From an uncultured bacterium (GTDB lineage: Bacteria > Verrucomicrobiota > Kiritimatiellia > CAIVKH01): DNA of 51,738 bases. The DNA is taken from positions 1 to 51,738 of the forward strand of contig CAIVKH010000175.1 in assembly GCA_903906425.1 (NCBI GenBank), written 5' to 3'. The translations under genes and the position numbers were made by a program. The notes under the pieces were generated by a model, which had not been told where the DNA came from, did no database searches, and saw only the letters and a program-made list of their open reading frames with translations. Positions 44,758 through 51,738 of the stretch are shown here, one piece after another; position 1 is the stretch's first letter; each line of letters starts with the position of its first letter.

Positions 44758-46530
44758 ATGAAGATCAATTGCCACTCGCACATCTTCAATGTGCAATCCG
44801 TGATGACTCCCGAAACCGTTGGAATACTACTTAGCAGGCTGAAGCGGGAAAGGATGCCGGATGATCTCCGCGATGTCCTCGAAAAGAAGCTTGCCGGCTA
44901 CCTTTCAAAGACCATCAGCAGGGAGGACTTGCTCGCCTCGCTGGCCGACAAGATTGATCTGGCCGGACAGCTCAAGAAACTTGCCCAAGGCCTGCCGGGC
45001 GGTGCTGTCGGACTGGATGCCGAGATAAACGGCCTGATCGCCGGGGCGGGCGGAAGGCTGGCGCAGTTATTGTGGCAGAAGTTGATTTCGTCCTATGACC
45101 ATGACGACGAGGGAAGACCCATTCAGAACTGGCTCGACTATCTCCTCTTCATCCGCATGGCCTTCCAGCCGTCCCTTGCCGACACCGCCGATCTTGTCAT
45201 GCAGGAACTTGACAAGGATGCCGCCATTGTCGCCCTTATGATGGACATACTTCGGGAGGAAGACAAAGACGATGACAAACAGTTCCTGAAGCAAATCAAT
45301 GACACATCTGACATGATTCTGGCCTATCCCGGACGGATATTCGGCTTTGTCAAAGTCAATCCCATCCGGACCAACCACTATCTCCTCATGCAGACCGCGC
45401 TGGAGCAAAAGGGATTCTGGGGCGTCAAGTTATATCCCAGTCTCGGTTACGAACCGGACCGGCCCGAACTTATCAAGGTCTATGAATACTGCGCCGCGAA
45501 CGGGGTGCCGGTCTTGATGCATTGCAATCATGGAGGATTCAAGAGGGATGACACCACGTCGGATCTCTGCAATCCCGCCAGATGGCGCGATATTCTGGCA
45601 AGGCCATCCCTGAGCGGACTGAAGATCTGCTTCGGTCATTTCGGCGGCAATGAAAATCTGACCAAACCGGAAATCGACCCCGATTCATGGACCGGAACCA
45701 TCCTAAGTCTGATGAAACAATGCAGCGGTGTGTATGCCGATATTTCTTTCCACACCGATCCCATGGTGGGCTGCGACGGCATGAGCGCAGACCAGTGCCA
45801 GGCCAACTACCTGAATAATATCACCGGCATGCTGATGCAGGACGACTACAAAGATCGGATTCTGTTCGGAACGGACACCTGGCTGGTCAGGATGGTCTGC
45901 GGCGAGGCCGATTATTGGCAATACTATCGCAGCAAACTCGGCGAGGGCGTCTTCACGTTGATAAGCGAGACTAATCCGGCCAACTATCTCGGACTGCCCG
46001 GCTCAAACCAGCCCAATGACTGGCTGATCAAGAACCATTTGAACTTTCTTGCATCAAAGAAATGGCGCGTCCAACGCGATCCGGCTGCATGGCTGGAAGC
46101 CGAGAGGAGCAGGCGGATCGGTCCATCTGCGCAGTTCATTATCACCGGTGCCGGACCCACTTGGTCGAGCAGTGATCCTGTCCATTTACAACTCTTTGCT
46201 TTCTTGCTTAGTGGTAATAAGCAGTTCTATGGAAGCGATCTGGTCCCTCAGCTTTCATATGAAGAGTATGGACGCTTTAAGCTTTGTGATCTGAAATACT
46301 GGGAGACGCGTGCCGAGCCTGATTCGTTCGAAACGGCAGTGGACTCATTTGCGCGCAATCTTGACGACTGGATGGTCTCTCCGGCCAGGAATCCACGAAT
46401 GAAATACAACTCGGATGGAAAGATGGACGGTGGAGAGTCGCGATCCAGGCTGCGCTCGGCGCTGAACAATGGCGACATGCGGTTGTATGAGTTCGCGCAG
46501 TTGTGCAATAGATGCTATGTACTGGCATAA
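44758..46530 (+). CDS. Amidohydrolase-2 family metal-dependent hydrolase, large form
   Basis: 590 residues; GAGG is 6 nt before the ATG. It is a TIM-barrel hydrolase: the N-terminal metal motif is NCHSHIFN (residues 4-11), and further motifs are GFWGVKLYPSLGY, MHCNHGG, CFGHFGG and the C-terminal strand LFGTDTWLV with its Asp. Such enzymes hydrolyse or decarboxylate small cyclic or aromatic compounds. The usual length is about 300; here residues about 15-180 form an extra helical insert (SREDLLASLADKIDLAG, MQELDKDAAIVALMMDILREEDKDDD) and the last 170 residues are an extra domain. No signal peptide. It shares an operon with the outer-membrane-like gene 12 bp downstream. Substrate unknown. Confidence 0.75.
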   Translation: MKINCHSHIFNVQSVMTPETVGILLSRLKRERMPDDLRDVLEKKLAGYLSKTISREDLLASLADKIDLAGQLKKLAQGLPGGAVGLDAEINGLIAGAGGRLAQLLWQKLISSYDHDDEGRPIQNWLDYLLFIRMAFQPSLADTADLVMQELDKDAAIVALMMDILREEDKDDDKQFLKQINDTSDMILAYPGRIFGFVKVNPIRTNHYLLMQTALEQKGFWGVKLYPSLGYEPDRPELIKVYEYCAANGVPVLMHCNHGGFKRDDTTSDLCNPARWRDILARPSLSGLKICFGHFGGNENLTKPEIDPDSWTGTILSLMKQCSGVYADISFHTDPMVGCDGMSADQCQANYLNNITGMLMQDDYKDRILFGTDTWLVRMVCGEADYWQYYRSKLGEGVFTLISETNPANYLGLPGSNQPNDWLIKNHLNFLASKKWRVQRDPAAWLEAERSRRIGPSAQFIITGAGPTWSSSDPVHLQLFAFLLSGNKQFYGSDLVPQLSYEEYGRFKLCDLKYWETRAEPDSFETAVDSFARNLDDWMVSPARNPRMKYNSDGKMDGGESRSRLRSALNNGDMRLYEFAQLCNRCYVLA

Positions 46531-46542
46531 GGAGGACCCATC

Positions 46543-47451
46543 ATGAAACTATCCAGGCATCTTTTCGTAGTGACCTGCATCGCGGCGGTGCAGGCCCGTG
46601 CAGGCAATTGGCCTTCGGTCGGCGTGGATCTGTTCCATAGTGATAGCGATGGCGATTTTCGGCCGGCGCTCTCGCTGAAATATAACTCGCCGCAGTTCGC
46701 TGAAAGCTCACATTCTGGCAGCCTACTGCCATGGGAGATGTATGGATCGGCCAAAGGCGAGCTTCATGCCACTGTCGGCGGAGGCGTGGCCATGCAACAA
46801 TCCTACGCCGAGGCCAACTGGGTTGCTGCGATGGACATCAAGAAGGAAAGCAGCATTCAGGAGAAGCCGGTGACCTCGCCTGCTGATATTATGGCACGGG
46901 CGTCATCGCCAAAGAATGATGGGTTTAATTTCGGGGCGCTGGAGTTCAGGGGTCATGCGCGGGCTGAGACAGACCAGAAATTCGACAACGCCAATCTTAC
47001 CGGCGGCGCAGGGCTGCACTATGACACAACCATGTATGCAGAATCCAAGCTAGTCCCCCCAAGGCTGGGCGTCATGTACGAGTATGTCCAGCCGGTCGAG
47101 AGTGATGCGCGCGATGCGGCGGGCGCGAGCGACGATCCGTATCCGCGGGTCAGGGCCTATGTTTTGTGGCGGCAGTCCGTGTCGGATTTCACCGACGGTC
47201 CGGCCATCCTTCTGCCACTCGCATTGGAGATTCACTACAAATACACTCACGAACTGGATTCTCCCGACCAGTGGCGTTCGGCTCACAATAACCGGGCGGA
47301 CTGGACTTCCGTCCGGCTGATCTACCGGATGCCCAAGGATGTTCGCGAGCACTGGCTGATCAGCGAGGCCTATGTCGGCTATGCGACGGGCCGGGAAATG
47401 ACATCGCTGGAAAACGACCAGCAGGTCCTCGTGGGCGTGACCGCGTGGTAG
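46543..47451 (+). CDS. Outer membrane beta-barrel-like protein
   Basis: 302 residues; AAGGAGG lies about 7 nt before the ATG, a strong site. Signal peptide MKLSRHLFVVTCIAAVQARAG. The mature part alternates hydrophobic and polar residues in short segments (PALSLKYNSPQF, GELHATVGGGVAM, RLGVMYEYVQPV, PLALEIHYKYTHEL, SVRLIYRMPKDVREHW) and ends in an aromatic residue (VLVGVTAW), as expected for an outer membrane barrel. No known family. Pairing with the amidohydrolase gene could mean a channel for its substrate; this is inference. Confidence 0.6.
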   Translation: MKLSRHLFVVTCIAAVQARAGNWPSVGVDLFHSDSDGDFRPALSLKYNSPQFAESSHSGSLLPWEMYGSAKGELHATVGGGVAMQQSYAEANWVAAMDIKKESSIQEKPVTSPADIMARASSPKNDGFNFGALEFRGHARAETDQKFDNANLTGGAGLHYDTTMYAESKLVPPRLGVMYEYVQPVESDARDAAGASDDPYPRVRAYVLWRQSVSDFTDGPAILLPLALEIHYKYTHELDSPDQWRSAHNNRADWTSVRLIYRMPKDVREHWLISEAYVGYATGREMTSLENDQQVLVGVTAW

Positions 47452-47521
47452 ATCGTCATCTTTAGCGTTTGCTGAAATCCCGCGGCTGCGCTACAAAATC
47501 CGCGCCAATTTGGATTTCATT

Positions 47522-48520
47522 ATGCTGATGTCACGACGCCGGGCCGAGGAGTTGCTGGGTTTGTTTCCGCGCCAACGAATACTTGTCGTTGGCGACCTGA
47601 TGCTTGATCGCTACATCCTTGGGTCGGTCCACCGCATCTCACCGGAGGCTCCGGTTCCCGTCGTCCACGTCGCTCAGGAGAAATCCGTGCCGGGCGGTTC
47701 GGCCAATGTTGCGTGGAACGTGGTTTCGCTTGGCGGCCATGCTTCGGTGGCTGGCATGGTCGGGCGCGATGAGGCGGGCCGGGAGCTTTCCGGCCTGCTG
47801 AAAAAACGCGGCGTCTCGCTCGGCAGTGCGCTTGAAAGCACTGAGCACCCGACGACCGTGAAAATGCGGATCATCGCCGACCGCCAGCAGGTCGTGCGCG
47901 TTGATTGGGAAGATCGCTTCAAATATTCCGACAGGCTTCTGGCGGCGTTTCGCAAGCATCTGGAAGGCGAAGTCGCGATGTCCGGCGGCGTAATCCTTGC
48001 GGACTACGGCAAGGGTGTCCTGCAACAGCCCGTCGTTGACGCGGTGCTGCGCGCCGCGGCGAAGAAGAAGGTCCCTGTCAGTCTCGATCCAAAGGATTTT
48101 GGCCTCCACGTTGACGGCATCGCCTTCGCGACGCCGAACCGGAAAGAGGCGTTCGCCGCCGCGGGCGTTCCCGAAACCAGGCCGCACGATGATCCGCTGG
48201 CGGACGAGGCGCTGCTCGACGTTGGCAAGCGGCTGCTCGCGAAATGGCGGCCGCAGCAATTGATGATCACGTTGGGCGCGCACGGAATGCTGCTCGTCTA
48301 TCGCGGCCGCAAGCCGGTTCACGTTCCGGCCCGCGCGCGGGAAGTTTTCGATGTCAGCGGCGCGGGCGACACGGTGATTGCCACCTGCACGCTCGCGCTG
48401 GCCGCAGGCGCGTCGTTCGAGGAGGCCGCCGATCTTGCCAACTGGGCCGCCGGCGTCGTCGTCGGCAAACTCGGAACGGCGACTTGCACGCCGGAAGAAC
48501 TTCTCAATTACATGGATTGA
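47522..48520 (+). CDS. rfaE1: D-glycero-beta-D-manno-heptose-7-phosphate kinase (RfaE1/HldE N-domain type)
   Basis: 332 residues from ATG 47522; ATG 47528 and an upstream TTG at 47510 are alternatives. The PfkB-type kinase phosphorylates heptose-7-phosphate at C1 for LPS inner-core synthesis. Family marks are VVGDLMLDRYILGSV near the start, PVVHVAQEKSVPGGSANVAWNV and the ATP/anion-hole motif DVSGAGDTVIAT. Only the kinase half is present: the nucleotidyltransferase half of bifunctional HldE is absent, so a separate hldC-like gene is expected elsewhere. kdsB follows 4 bp later, in line with LPS core synthesis. Confidence 0.92.
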   Translation: MLMSRRRAEELLGLFPRQRILVVGDLMLDRYILGSVHRISPEAPVPVVHVAQEKSVPGGSANVAWNVVSLGGHASVAGMVGRDEAGRELSGLLKKRGVSLGSALESTEHPTTVKMRIIADRQQVVRVDWEDRFKYSDRLLAAFRKHLEGEVAMSGGVILADYGKGVLQQPVVDAVLRAAAKKKVPVSLDPKDFGLHVDGIAFATPNRKEAFAAAGVPETRPHDDPLADEALLDVGKRLLAKWRPQQLMITLGAHGMLLVYRGRKPVHVPARAREVFDVSGAGDTVIATCTLALAAGASFEEAADLANWAAGVVVGKLGTATCTPEELLNYMD

Positions 48521-48524
48521 AGTA

Positions 48525-49280
48525 ATGAGCCAGATCGTCGGAGTCATTCCATCGCGCTACGGTTCCACGCGCCTGCCGGGCAAGAGCCTGATCATGCTGT
48601 GCGGCAAGCCGCTCGTCCAATGGGTCTATGAGCGCGCCTGTCAGGCGAAGAAACTCAACCGCGTGCTCGTCGCCACCGACGATGATCGCATCGCGGAGGC
48701 GGTCCGCGGATTCGGTGGCGAGGTGGCGATGACGCGCGCCGATCATCCGTCCGGCACCGACCGCATCGCCGAGGCCGTTGAGGGCAGCGACGCCGGCATC
48801 GTCATCAACATCCAGGGCGACGAGCCGCTGATCGAGCCGGCGCTGATTGACCAGCTCGCCGACACGCTCCAGCACGATCCCTCGTGGGACATGGCCACCG
48901 CGGCCACGCCGATCACGCGCGACGAAGACCGGGACAATCCCGCGTGCGTGAAGGTGGTCTGGGGCTGCGACAATCAGGCGCTGTATTTCTCGCGCTCACT
49001 GATCCCCTACCCTCGCGATCCAGGCGCGACCGTGGCCGGGCCGCTGCACTGGCGCCACATCGGCATCTATGCGTTTCGCCGCGTCAGCCTGGAGCAATTC
49101 GTCCAGCACCAGGCCGCGCCGCTCGAACAGATCGAGAAGCTCGAACAGCTCCGCGCGCTGGCGATGGGCTTTCGCATCAAGGTCATCGAGGTCCCCGAGG
49201 ACCATGGCATCGGCGTGGACACCCCCGCCGACGTGCCGCGCGCCGAGATGCTGCTGCGCAAGTTCGGCCTCGCCAAGTGA
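48525..49280 (+). CDS. kdsB: 3-deoxy-manno-octulosonate cytidylyltransferase KdsB
   Basis: 251 residues, 4 bp after the kinase gene. KdsB activates Kdo to CMP-Kdo for lipid A decoration. The N-terminal GVIPSRYGSTRLPGKSL, NIQGDEPLIEP and the C-terminal GIGVDTPADVPRAE are typical. Together with rfaE1 and the family 9 transferase it shows that the organism makes an LPS with Kdo and heptose. Confidence 0.96.
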   Translation: MSQIVGVIPSRYGSTRLPGKSLIMLCGKPLVQWVYERACQAKKLNRVLVATDDDRIAEAVRGFGGEVAMTRADHPSGTDRIAEAVEGSDAGIVINIQGDEPLIEPALIDQLADTLQHDPSWDMATAATPITRDEDRDNPACVKVVWGCDNQALYFSRSLIPYPRDPGATVAGPLHWRHIGIYAFRRVSLEQFVQHQAAPLEQIEKLEQLRALAMGFRIKVIEVPEDHGIGVDTPADVPRAEMLLRKFGLAK

Positions 49281-49298
49281 CCCGGCCGCCGCGGTGGT

Positions 49299-49345
49299 TT
49301 CCAATCATTGGAAAAGGCGGCCCCGCAGATTTCCAATCATTGGAA
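49299..49345. repeat. Palindrome pair, locus 13
   Basis: Exact copies at 49299-49313 and 49331-49345 (both C centre), spaced 32 bp, between converging gene ends. Confidence 0.95.
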
Positions 49346-49412
49346 AGAATGGGGGGCGCGGGGCACGTTGCTGGCAGTGCGCCCGTGAGGGCGTTGCGGA
49401 AAGAACCGCCGC

Positions 49413-49826
49413 TCAGGGCTGGGCGGGGGCCGCGTCTTGCCCAATCATCTTGTACACGCAGGCCATGAGCTTGTCCGGATTCGTCGCCTTCAGCATGCAG
49501 GTGGCGAAGGGCAGCATCTGCGCGGCATGTTCGACATACTCCGGATACGCCGAAAACAGCAGCACCGGCATACGGGGGTGCTGCTTCCGCACCTGCAATG
49601 CCAGCTCGACGCCGGTCATTCCGGGCATGATGAAATCGGTCAGCAACAGATCGGGCACGGCGGCCGCAGACGCCAGAACCCGCAGAGCATCAGCGCCGCT
49701 GCGCGCCTTCAGCACCTGAAAGCCGAAGAGCCGGAGCAGTTCGCTGTATGCACTGCGGATGACGGCGCTGTCATCAACGAGGAGAACGGACTTGGCGCCT
49801 GATGCGGTTGACGGCTTCTTTTTCAT
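49413..49826 (-). CDS. Single-domain response regulator (CheY-like receiver)
   Basis: 137 residues. The receiver domain has the acidic pair VDDS (about 17-19), the phosphorylated Asp in LLTDFIMPGMTG and the conserved Ser/Thr in LLFSAY. The conserved C-terminal Lys appears in MLKATNPDKL, where the usual following Pro is missing. No output domain. Expected to relay phosphate to a partner protein; no histidine kinase is in the window. Confidence 0.88.
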   Translation of the reverse strand: MKKKPSTASGAKSVLLVDDSAVIRSAYSELLRLFGFQVLKARSGADALRVLASAAAVPDLLLTDFIMPGMTGVELALQVRKQHPRMPVLLFSAYPEYVEHAAQMLPFATCMLKATNPDKLMACVYKMIGQDAAPAQP

Positions 49827-49953
49827 TAAAATTTCTTTTTCATTCCGAAGGGAGACTACCGACCTCCTGCGTCATGGTATATGGGGTCAAACCCTGCCGA
49901 AAGCAATCGCGCCGGCTCGCGCTCGATTTGTTGGTCGGGAATTTCTTGCGCGG

Positions 49954-50202
49954 TCAGCGCAGCAAGGATGTGGCGGTACTGCTCAACGTCCCGGCTTTGC
50001 TCTCCGCCGGCTGTGCCGCCCGCCGCCGCCACAACTTTCTGGCGACGATCTCCCTGACGATGGAAACCAGCGCGGAAAGAAAGAGGAACGCACCCGACCC
50101 CGCCAGCACAAGGGCGGCTGCTTTTTTCGACGCCAGTTCCGCTCCCATGTAGATCAAGAGCGCTCCAAACAAACCCCACACGATGGCCAGTCTGATTCTC
50201 AC
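49954..50202 (-). CDS. Small two-helix membrane protein
   Basis: About 82 residues if the GTG at 50202 is used; an ATG at 50295 would add 31 residues without hydrophobic character and without a ribosome site. Two hydrophobic segments are present (LAIVWGLFGALLIYMGAEL and AAALVLAGSGAFLFLSALVSIV), then a basic tail (REIVARKLWRRRA). Function unknown. Confidence 0.5.
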   Translation of the reverse strand: MRIRLAIVWGLFGALLIYMGAELASKKAAALVLAGSGAFLFLSALVSIVREIVARKLWRRRAAQPAESKAGTLSSTATSLLR

Positions 50203-50338
50203 GGTTTCGATTCTACTCCCCTCTCGCGCCAGCTTGTACGCGAATCGTCCATCGGGGGTTCTGTTATGCTGTGGGGCGGGACGCCGCCGTTCCATGAGGA
50301 TTTGTTGGCCATGGGCGCGGAGTCTGCGGCGTCATCCG

Positions 50339-50662
50339 TCAGCGAATAGGCTTGGTGACAACAGCGCCCGAGACGCGCTGTTTCATGAGCCTGCCCGGCT
50401 TGAACCTCACATGTGCGTGGGCCGGGATCATGACGGTGTCCTCCGGCTTGTTGGGGTTGCGCCCGATCCTTGCCTGGCGTTGCACGACCCTGAAAATACC
50501 GAATTCCCGAAATTCGACATCGCGGCCTTCCGCGAGCGCATCAACGATGTGGTCCAGTGTCTTCTGCACCACGGCCATGACATCATGTTGTGGCAGGTCT
50601 GTCTCAGCGGCGATGCGCTCCACCAGTTGCCGCTTCTGCATGTTCGGTCTTTTTGTTTTCAT
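50339..50662 (-). CDS. HU/IHF-family DNA-binding protein
   Basis: 107 residues, with GGAG 6 nt before the ATG. It bends DNA as a dimer. The N-terminal helices (MQKRQLVERIAAETDLPQHDVMAVVQKTLDHIVDALAEG), the beta core VEFREFGIFRVVQRQARIGRNPNKPEDTVMIPAHAHVRFKPGR and the arm motif GRNPNKPEDT (GRNPxT type, Pro at the intercalating position) are typical. Length is slightly above the usual 90-99. A second basic small gene follows in the window on the same strand. Confidence 0.92.
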   Translation of the reverse strand: MKTKRPNMQKRQLVERIAAETDLPQHDVMAVVQKTLDHIVDALAEGRDVEFREFGIFRVVQRQARIGRNPNKPEDTVMIPAHAHVRFKPGRLMKQRVSGAVVTKPIR

Positions 50663-50715
50663 ATTGTCTCCGTTCTTGCCGCATGTTTGCCGGCAGAGGA
50701 TTTGTTTCTCATGAC

Positions 50716-50952
50716 TCAGGCTTCACGTTTCATCGCGGCGCGAATGAGACGGGCCTGGGCCGGGGTGACGCGGCCTTTGTTTTTCTTCATCGCAACGAAG
50801 GCCCGCGCGGTCGGCGCGTCGATATTGATTTGGACGCACGGCTCGCCCCAATCGCCCATTTTTTTGAGCGCGCGATCAGGCGGGAGCGCCGGGCGTTTCT
50901 TTGCAGCCCGGTTGTCAGCCTGCGGGGAAGAATCCTTGGTACGTTTTTTCAT
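50716..50952 (-). CDS. Small basic protein of unknown function
   Basis: 78 residues from ATG 50952, rich in Lys and Arg (MKKRTKDSSP, RAAKKRPALPPDRALKK). The C-terminal part (PTARAFVAMKKNKGRVTPAQARLI) looks helical and could bind nucleic acid. No clear ribosome site and no family recognised. It lies about 54 bp upstream of the HU gene on the same strand, possibly in its operon. Confidence 0.45.
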   Translation of the reverse strand: MKKRTKDSSPQADNRAAKKRPALPPDRALKKMGDWGEPCVQINIDAPTARAFVAMKKNKGRVTPAQARLIRAAMKREA

Positions 50953-50963
50953 GGGCGCGCAGT

Positions 50964-50990
50964 GTAGCAGCGCTCCGAGAGCGCGGCTAC
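50964..50990. repeat. Imperfect inverted repeat (GTAGC-type hairpin)
   Basis: GTAGCaGCGCTC (50964-50975), loop CGA, GAGCGCgGCTAC (50979-50990); 11 of 12 pairs match. A weaker relative (CGCGC/GCGCG around CTGAGA) is at 6061-6077. It probably belongs to a second small dispersed repeat family. Confidence 0.6.
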
Positions 50991-51144
50991 ATGGAATCAA
51001 GACGCGGTGAGCATTTCCTGAATTTCGCGCAACTCCAACTCTGCGCTGGACATCCATCCCCGAAAAAATGCAAACATGAGCCCCAAGGCAAAGTGCTGAT
51101 GCCGCATGGGGCGGCAAGGGGCTTTTCCTGCAGTGGGTGGGGCA

Positions 51145-51738
51145 ATGAAGATTTCGACCAATATCAAGGAACAGTCCGGCTATCTGGAAATCGAGGCGGC
51201 CGGCGAATGGGTGTTCGCGGAAATGAAGCAACTGGCGGAGACCCTCGCCGCGGAGGCGCGCGGGCGCGGCTTCAAACGGGTGCTTCTGGACGCGCTGAAA
51301 ATATCCCCTCCTCAACTCAACCATGAGCGCCTGCTGCTGGGCAAGCACGTGCCCTCCATCTTCACCGGCCTGCGGGTGGCTGTCGTATTTCACCCAAGCG
51401 ACATCAACTATTACTTTGAAACAACCGCCGTCAATCAGGGCGCGCAGGTTCGCGTCGAGGCCGACAGGCAGGAGGCCCTGCGCTGGCTGCTGAGCGAAGA
51501 GAGCACCGCGCGGCCCCCGATTCCCGTCAAGCAACCGGCCGGGGCAAGGAGGGGCGACATTCCTGTCGCCCTACAGAGCGGCGATGCGGCGACAGGAATG
51601 TCGCCGCTCCTTGTTTCCAATCATTGGAAGTTATCGTGGGCGGCGGGTTCCAATGATTGGAAGTTTTTATGGAGCGACGGAGCGGTTTTTGTCATTCCTG
51701 AGGGTGTTTGTGCAAGTTGTTATCTGTGCCTAATGTTA
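51145..51738 (+). CDS. STAS-like protein, open reading frame continuing past the right edge
   Basis: An ATG at 51145 (MKISTNIKEQSGYLEIEAAGEWV) opens a frame with no stop to the window end. Residues about 1-115 resemble a small STAS/anti-sigma-antagonist-like fold, with an alternating beta/alpha pattern (KRVLLDALKISPP, IFTGLRVAVVFHPSD). The following residues come from repeat sequence: an 18-bp inverted repeat (51553-51605) and both copies of a palindrome pair, read as SNHWK and SNDWK. The natural gene probably ended before these and lost its stop, or the true stop lies beyond the window. A G-rich stretch (GGGTGGGGC) precedes the ATG. Confidence 0.55.
   Translation, partial: MKISTNIKEQSGYLEIEAAGEWVFAEMKQLAETLAAEARGRGFKRVLLDALKISPPQLNHERLLLGKHVPSIFTGLRVAVVFHPSDINYYFETTAVNQGAQVRVEADRQEALRWLLSEESTARPPIPVKQPAGARRGDIPVALQSGDAATGMSPLLVSNHWKLSWAAGSNDWKFLWSDGAVFVIPEGVCASCYLCLML
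51553..51605. repeat. 18-bp inverted repeat GGCGACATTCCTGTCGCC
   Basis: Arm 51553-51570 is the exact reverse complement of 51588-51605, separated by 17 nt. Each arm is also close to a palindrome (GGCGAC...GTCGCC). It is inside the open-ended STAS-like frame and 9 bp before the last palindrome pair. Confidence 0.9.
51615..51662. repeat. Palindrome pair, locus 14
   Basis: Exact copies at 51615-51629 (C centre) and 51648-51662 (G centre), spaced 33 bp, so both are read in the same frame of the STAS-like ORF. Confidence 0.95.

Overview
The window is GC-rich chromosomal DNA from a Gram-negative, LPS-bearing bacterium. The best guess is the PVC superphylum, on the Kiritimatiellota/Verrucomicrobiota side. 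Reasons are the mix of meso-DAP-type MurE, heptose/Kdo genes (RfaE1-type kinase, KdsB, family 9 glycosyltransferase), a DUF1080 secreted protein, secreted proteins with repeated NDFAP..GQLK motifs, and intergenic DNA full of short palindromic repeats. The phylum is inferred from gene content and was not tested.

Layout. 1-7660 (minus strand) is an accessory region of secreted proteins: a LamG protein with a YadA-head-like segment, a large protein with calcium-binding repeats, a small exported protein, and a 5'-truncated near-copy of part of the large protein. A fibronectin-like gene follows, then about 800 bp of repeats with a sigma-54-type promoter. 7667-15058 (minus) is a dcw cluster: mraZ, unknown orf, rsmH, ftsL, ftsI, murE, murF, with no mraY or murD after murF. 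15326-22361 holds an M29 aminopeptidase, a BNR-type exported protein, and a three-gene transport locus (OPA/GlpT-type carrier, ABC ATPase, binding protein). 22433-29184 (minus) carries ruvC, yebC, an EF-G-like GTPase, a heptosyltransferase-like gene, argF and pyrB. 29287-32677 is a set of three exported proteins, two of them with lectin/lyase-type folds. 32800-41096 is a plus-strand housekeeping block: xerC/D, rsmD, coaD, yceD (DUF177), rpmF, plsX, fabH, fabD, fabG, acpP, fabF. 41239-49280 has a DHH phosphoesterase, a zinc-ribbon protein, a GT-C glycosyltransferase, an amidohydrolase plus outer-membrane-like protein pair, rfaE1 and kdsB. 49413 to the end has a single-domain response regulator, a small membrane protein, an HU/IHF protein, a small basic protein and an open-ended STAS-like ORF.

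The most striking signal is not a gene. A 15-bp palindrome, TTCCAAT(G/C)ATTGGAA, occurs 32 times at 14 loci (26 exact copies), essentially always between genes, in pairs or fours. Neighbouring copies are 32 bp apart (15 of 18 gaps) or 33 bp apart (3 of 18). The 17-nt spacers vary but share a GC core with A/T edges. One copy has changed symmetrically in both arms, so palindromy seems to be what is kept. The constant three-helical-turn spacing suggests a phased protein-binding element or a REP-like mobile element. Other repeat families are also present: a 21-bp minisatellite, heptamer repeats (two inside genes), a cloverleaf-shaped inverted repeat and an operator-like GTTCAAAAATGAAC array.
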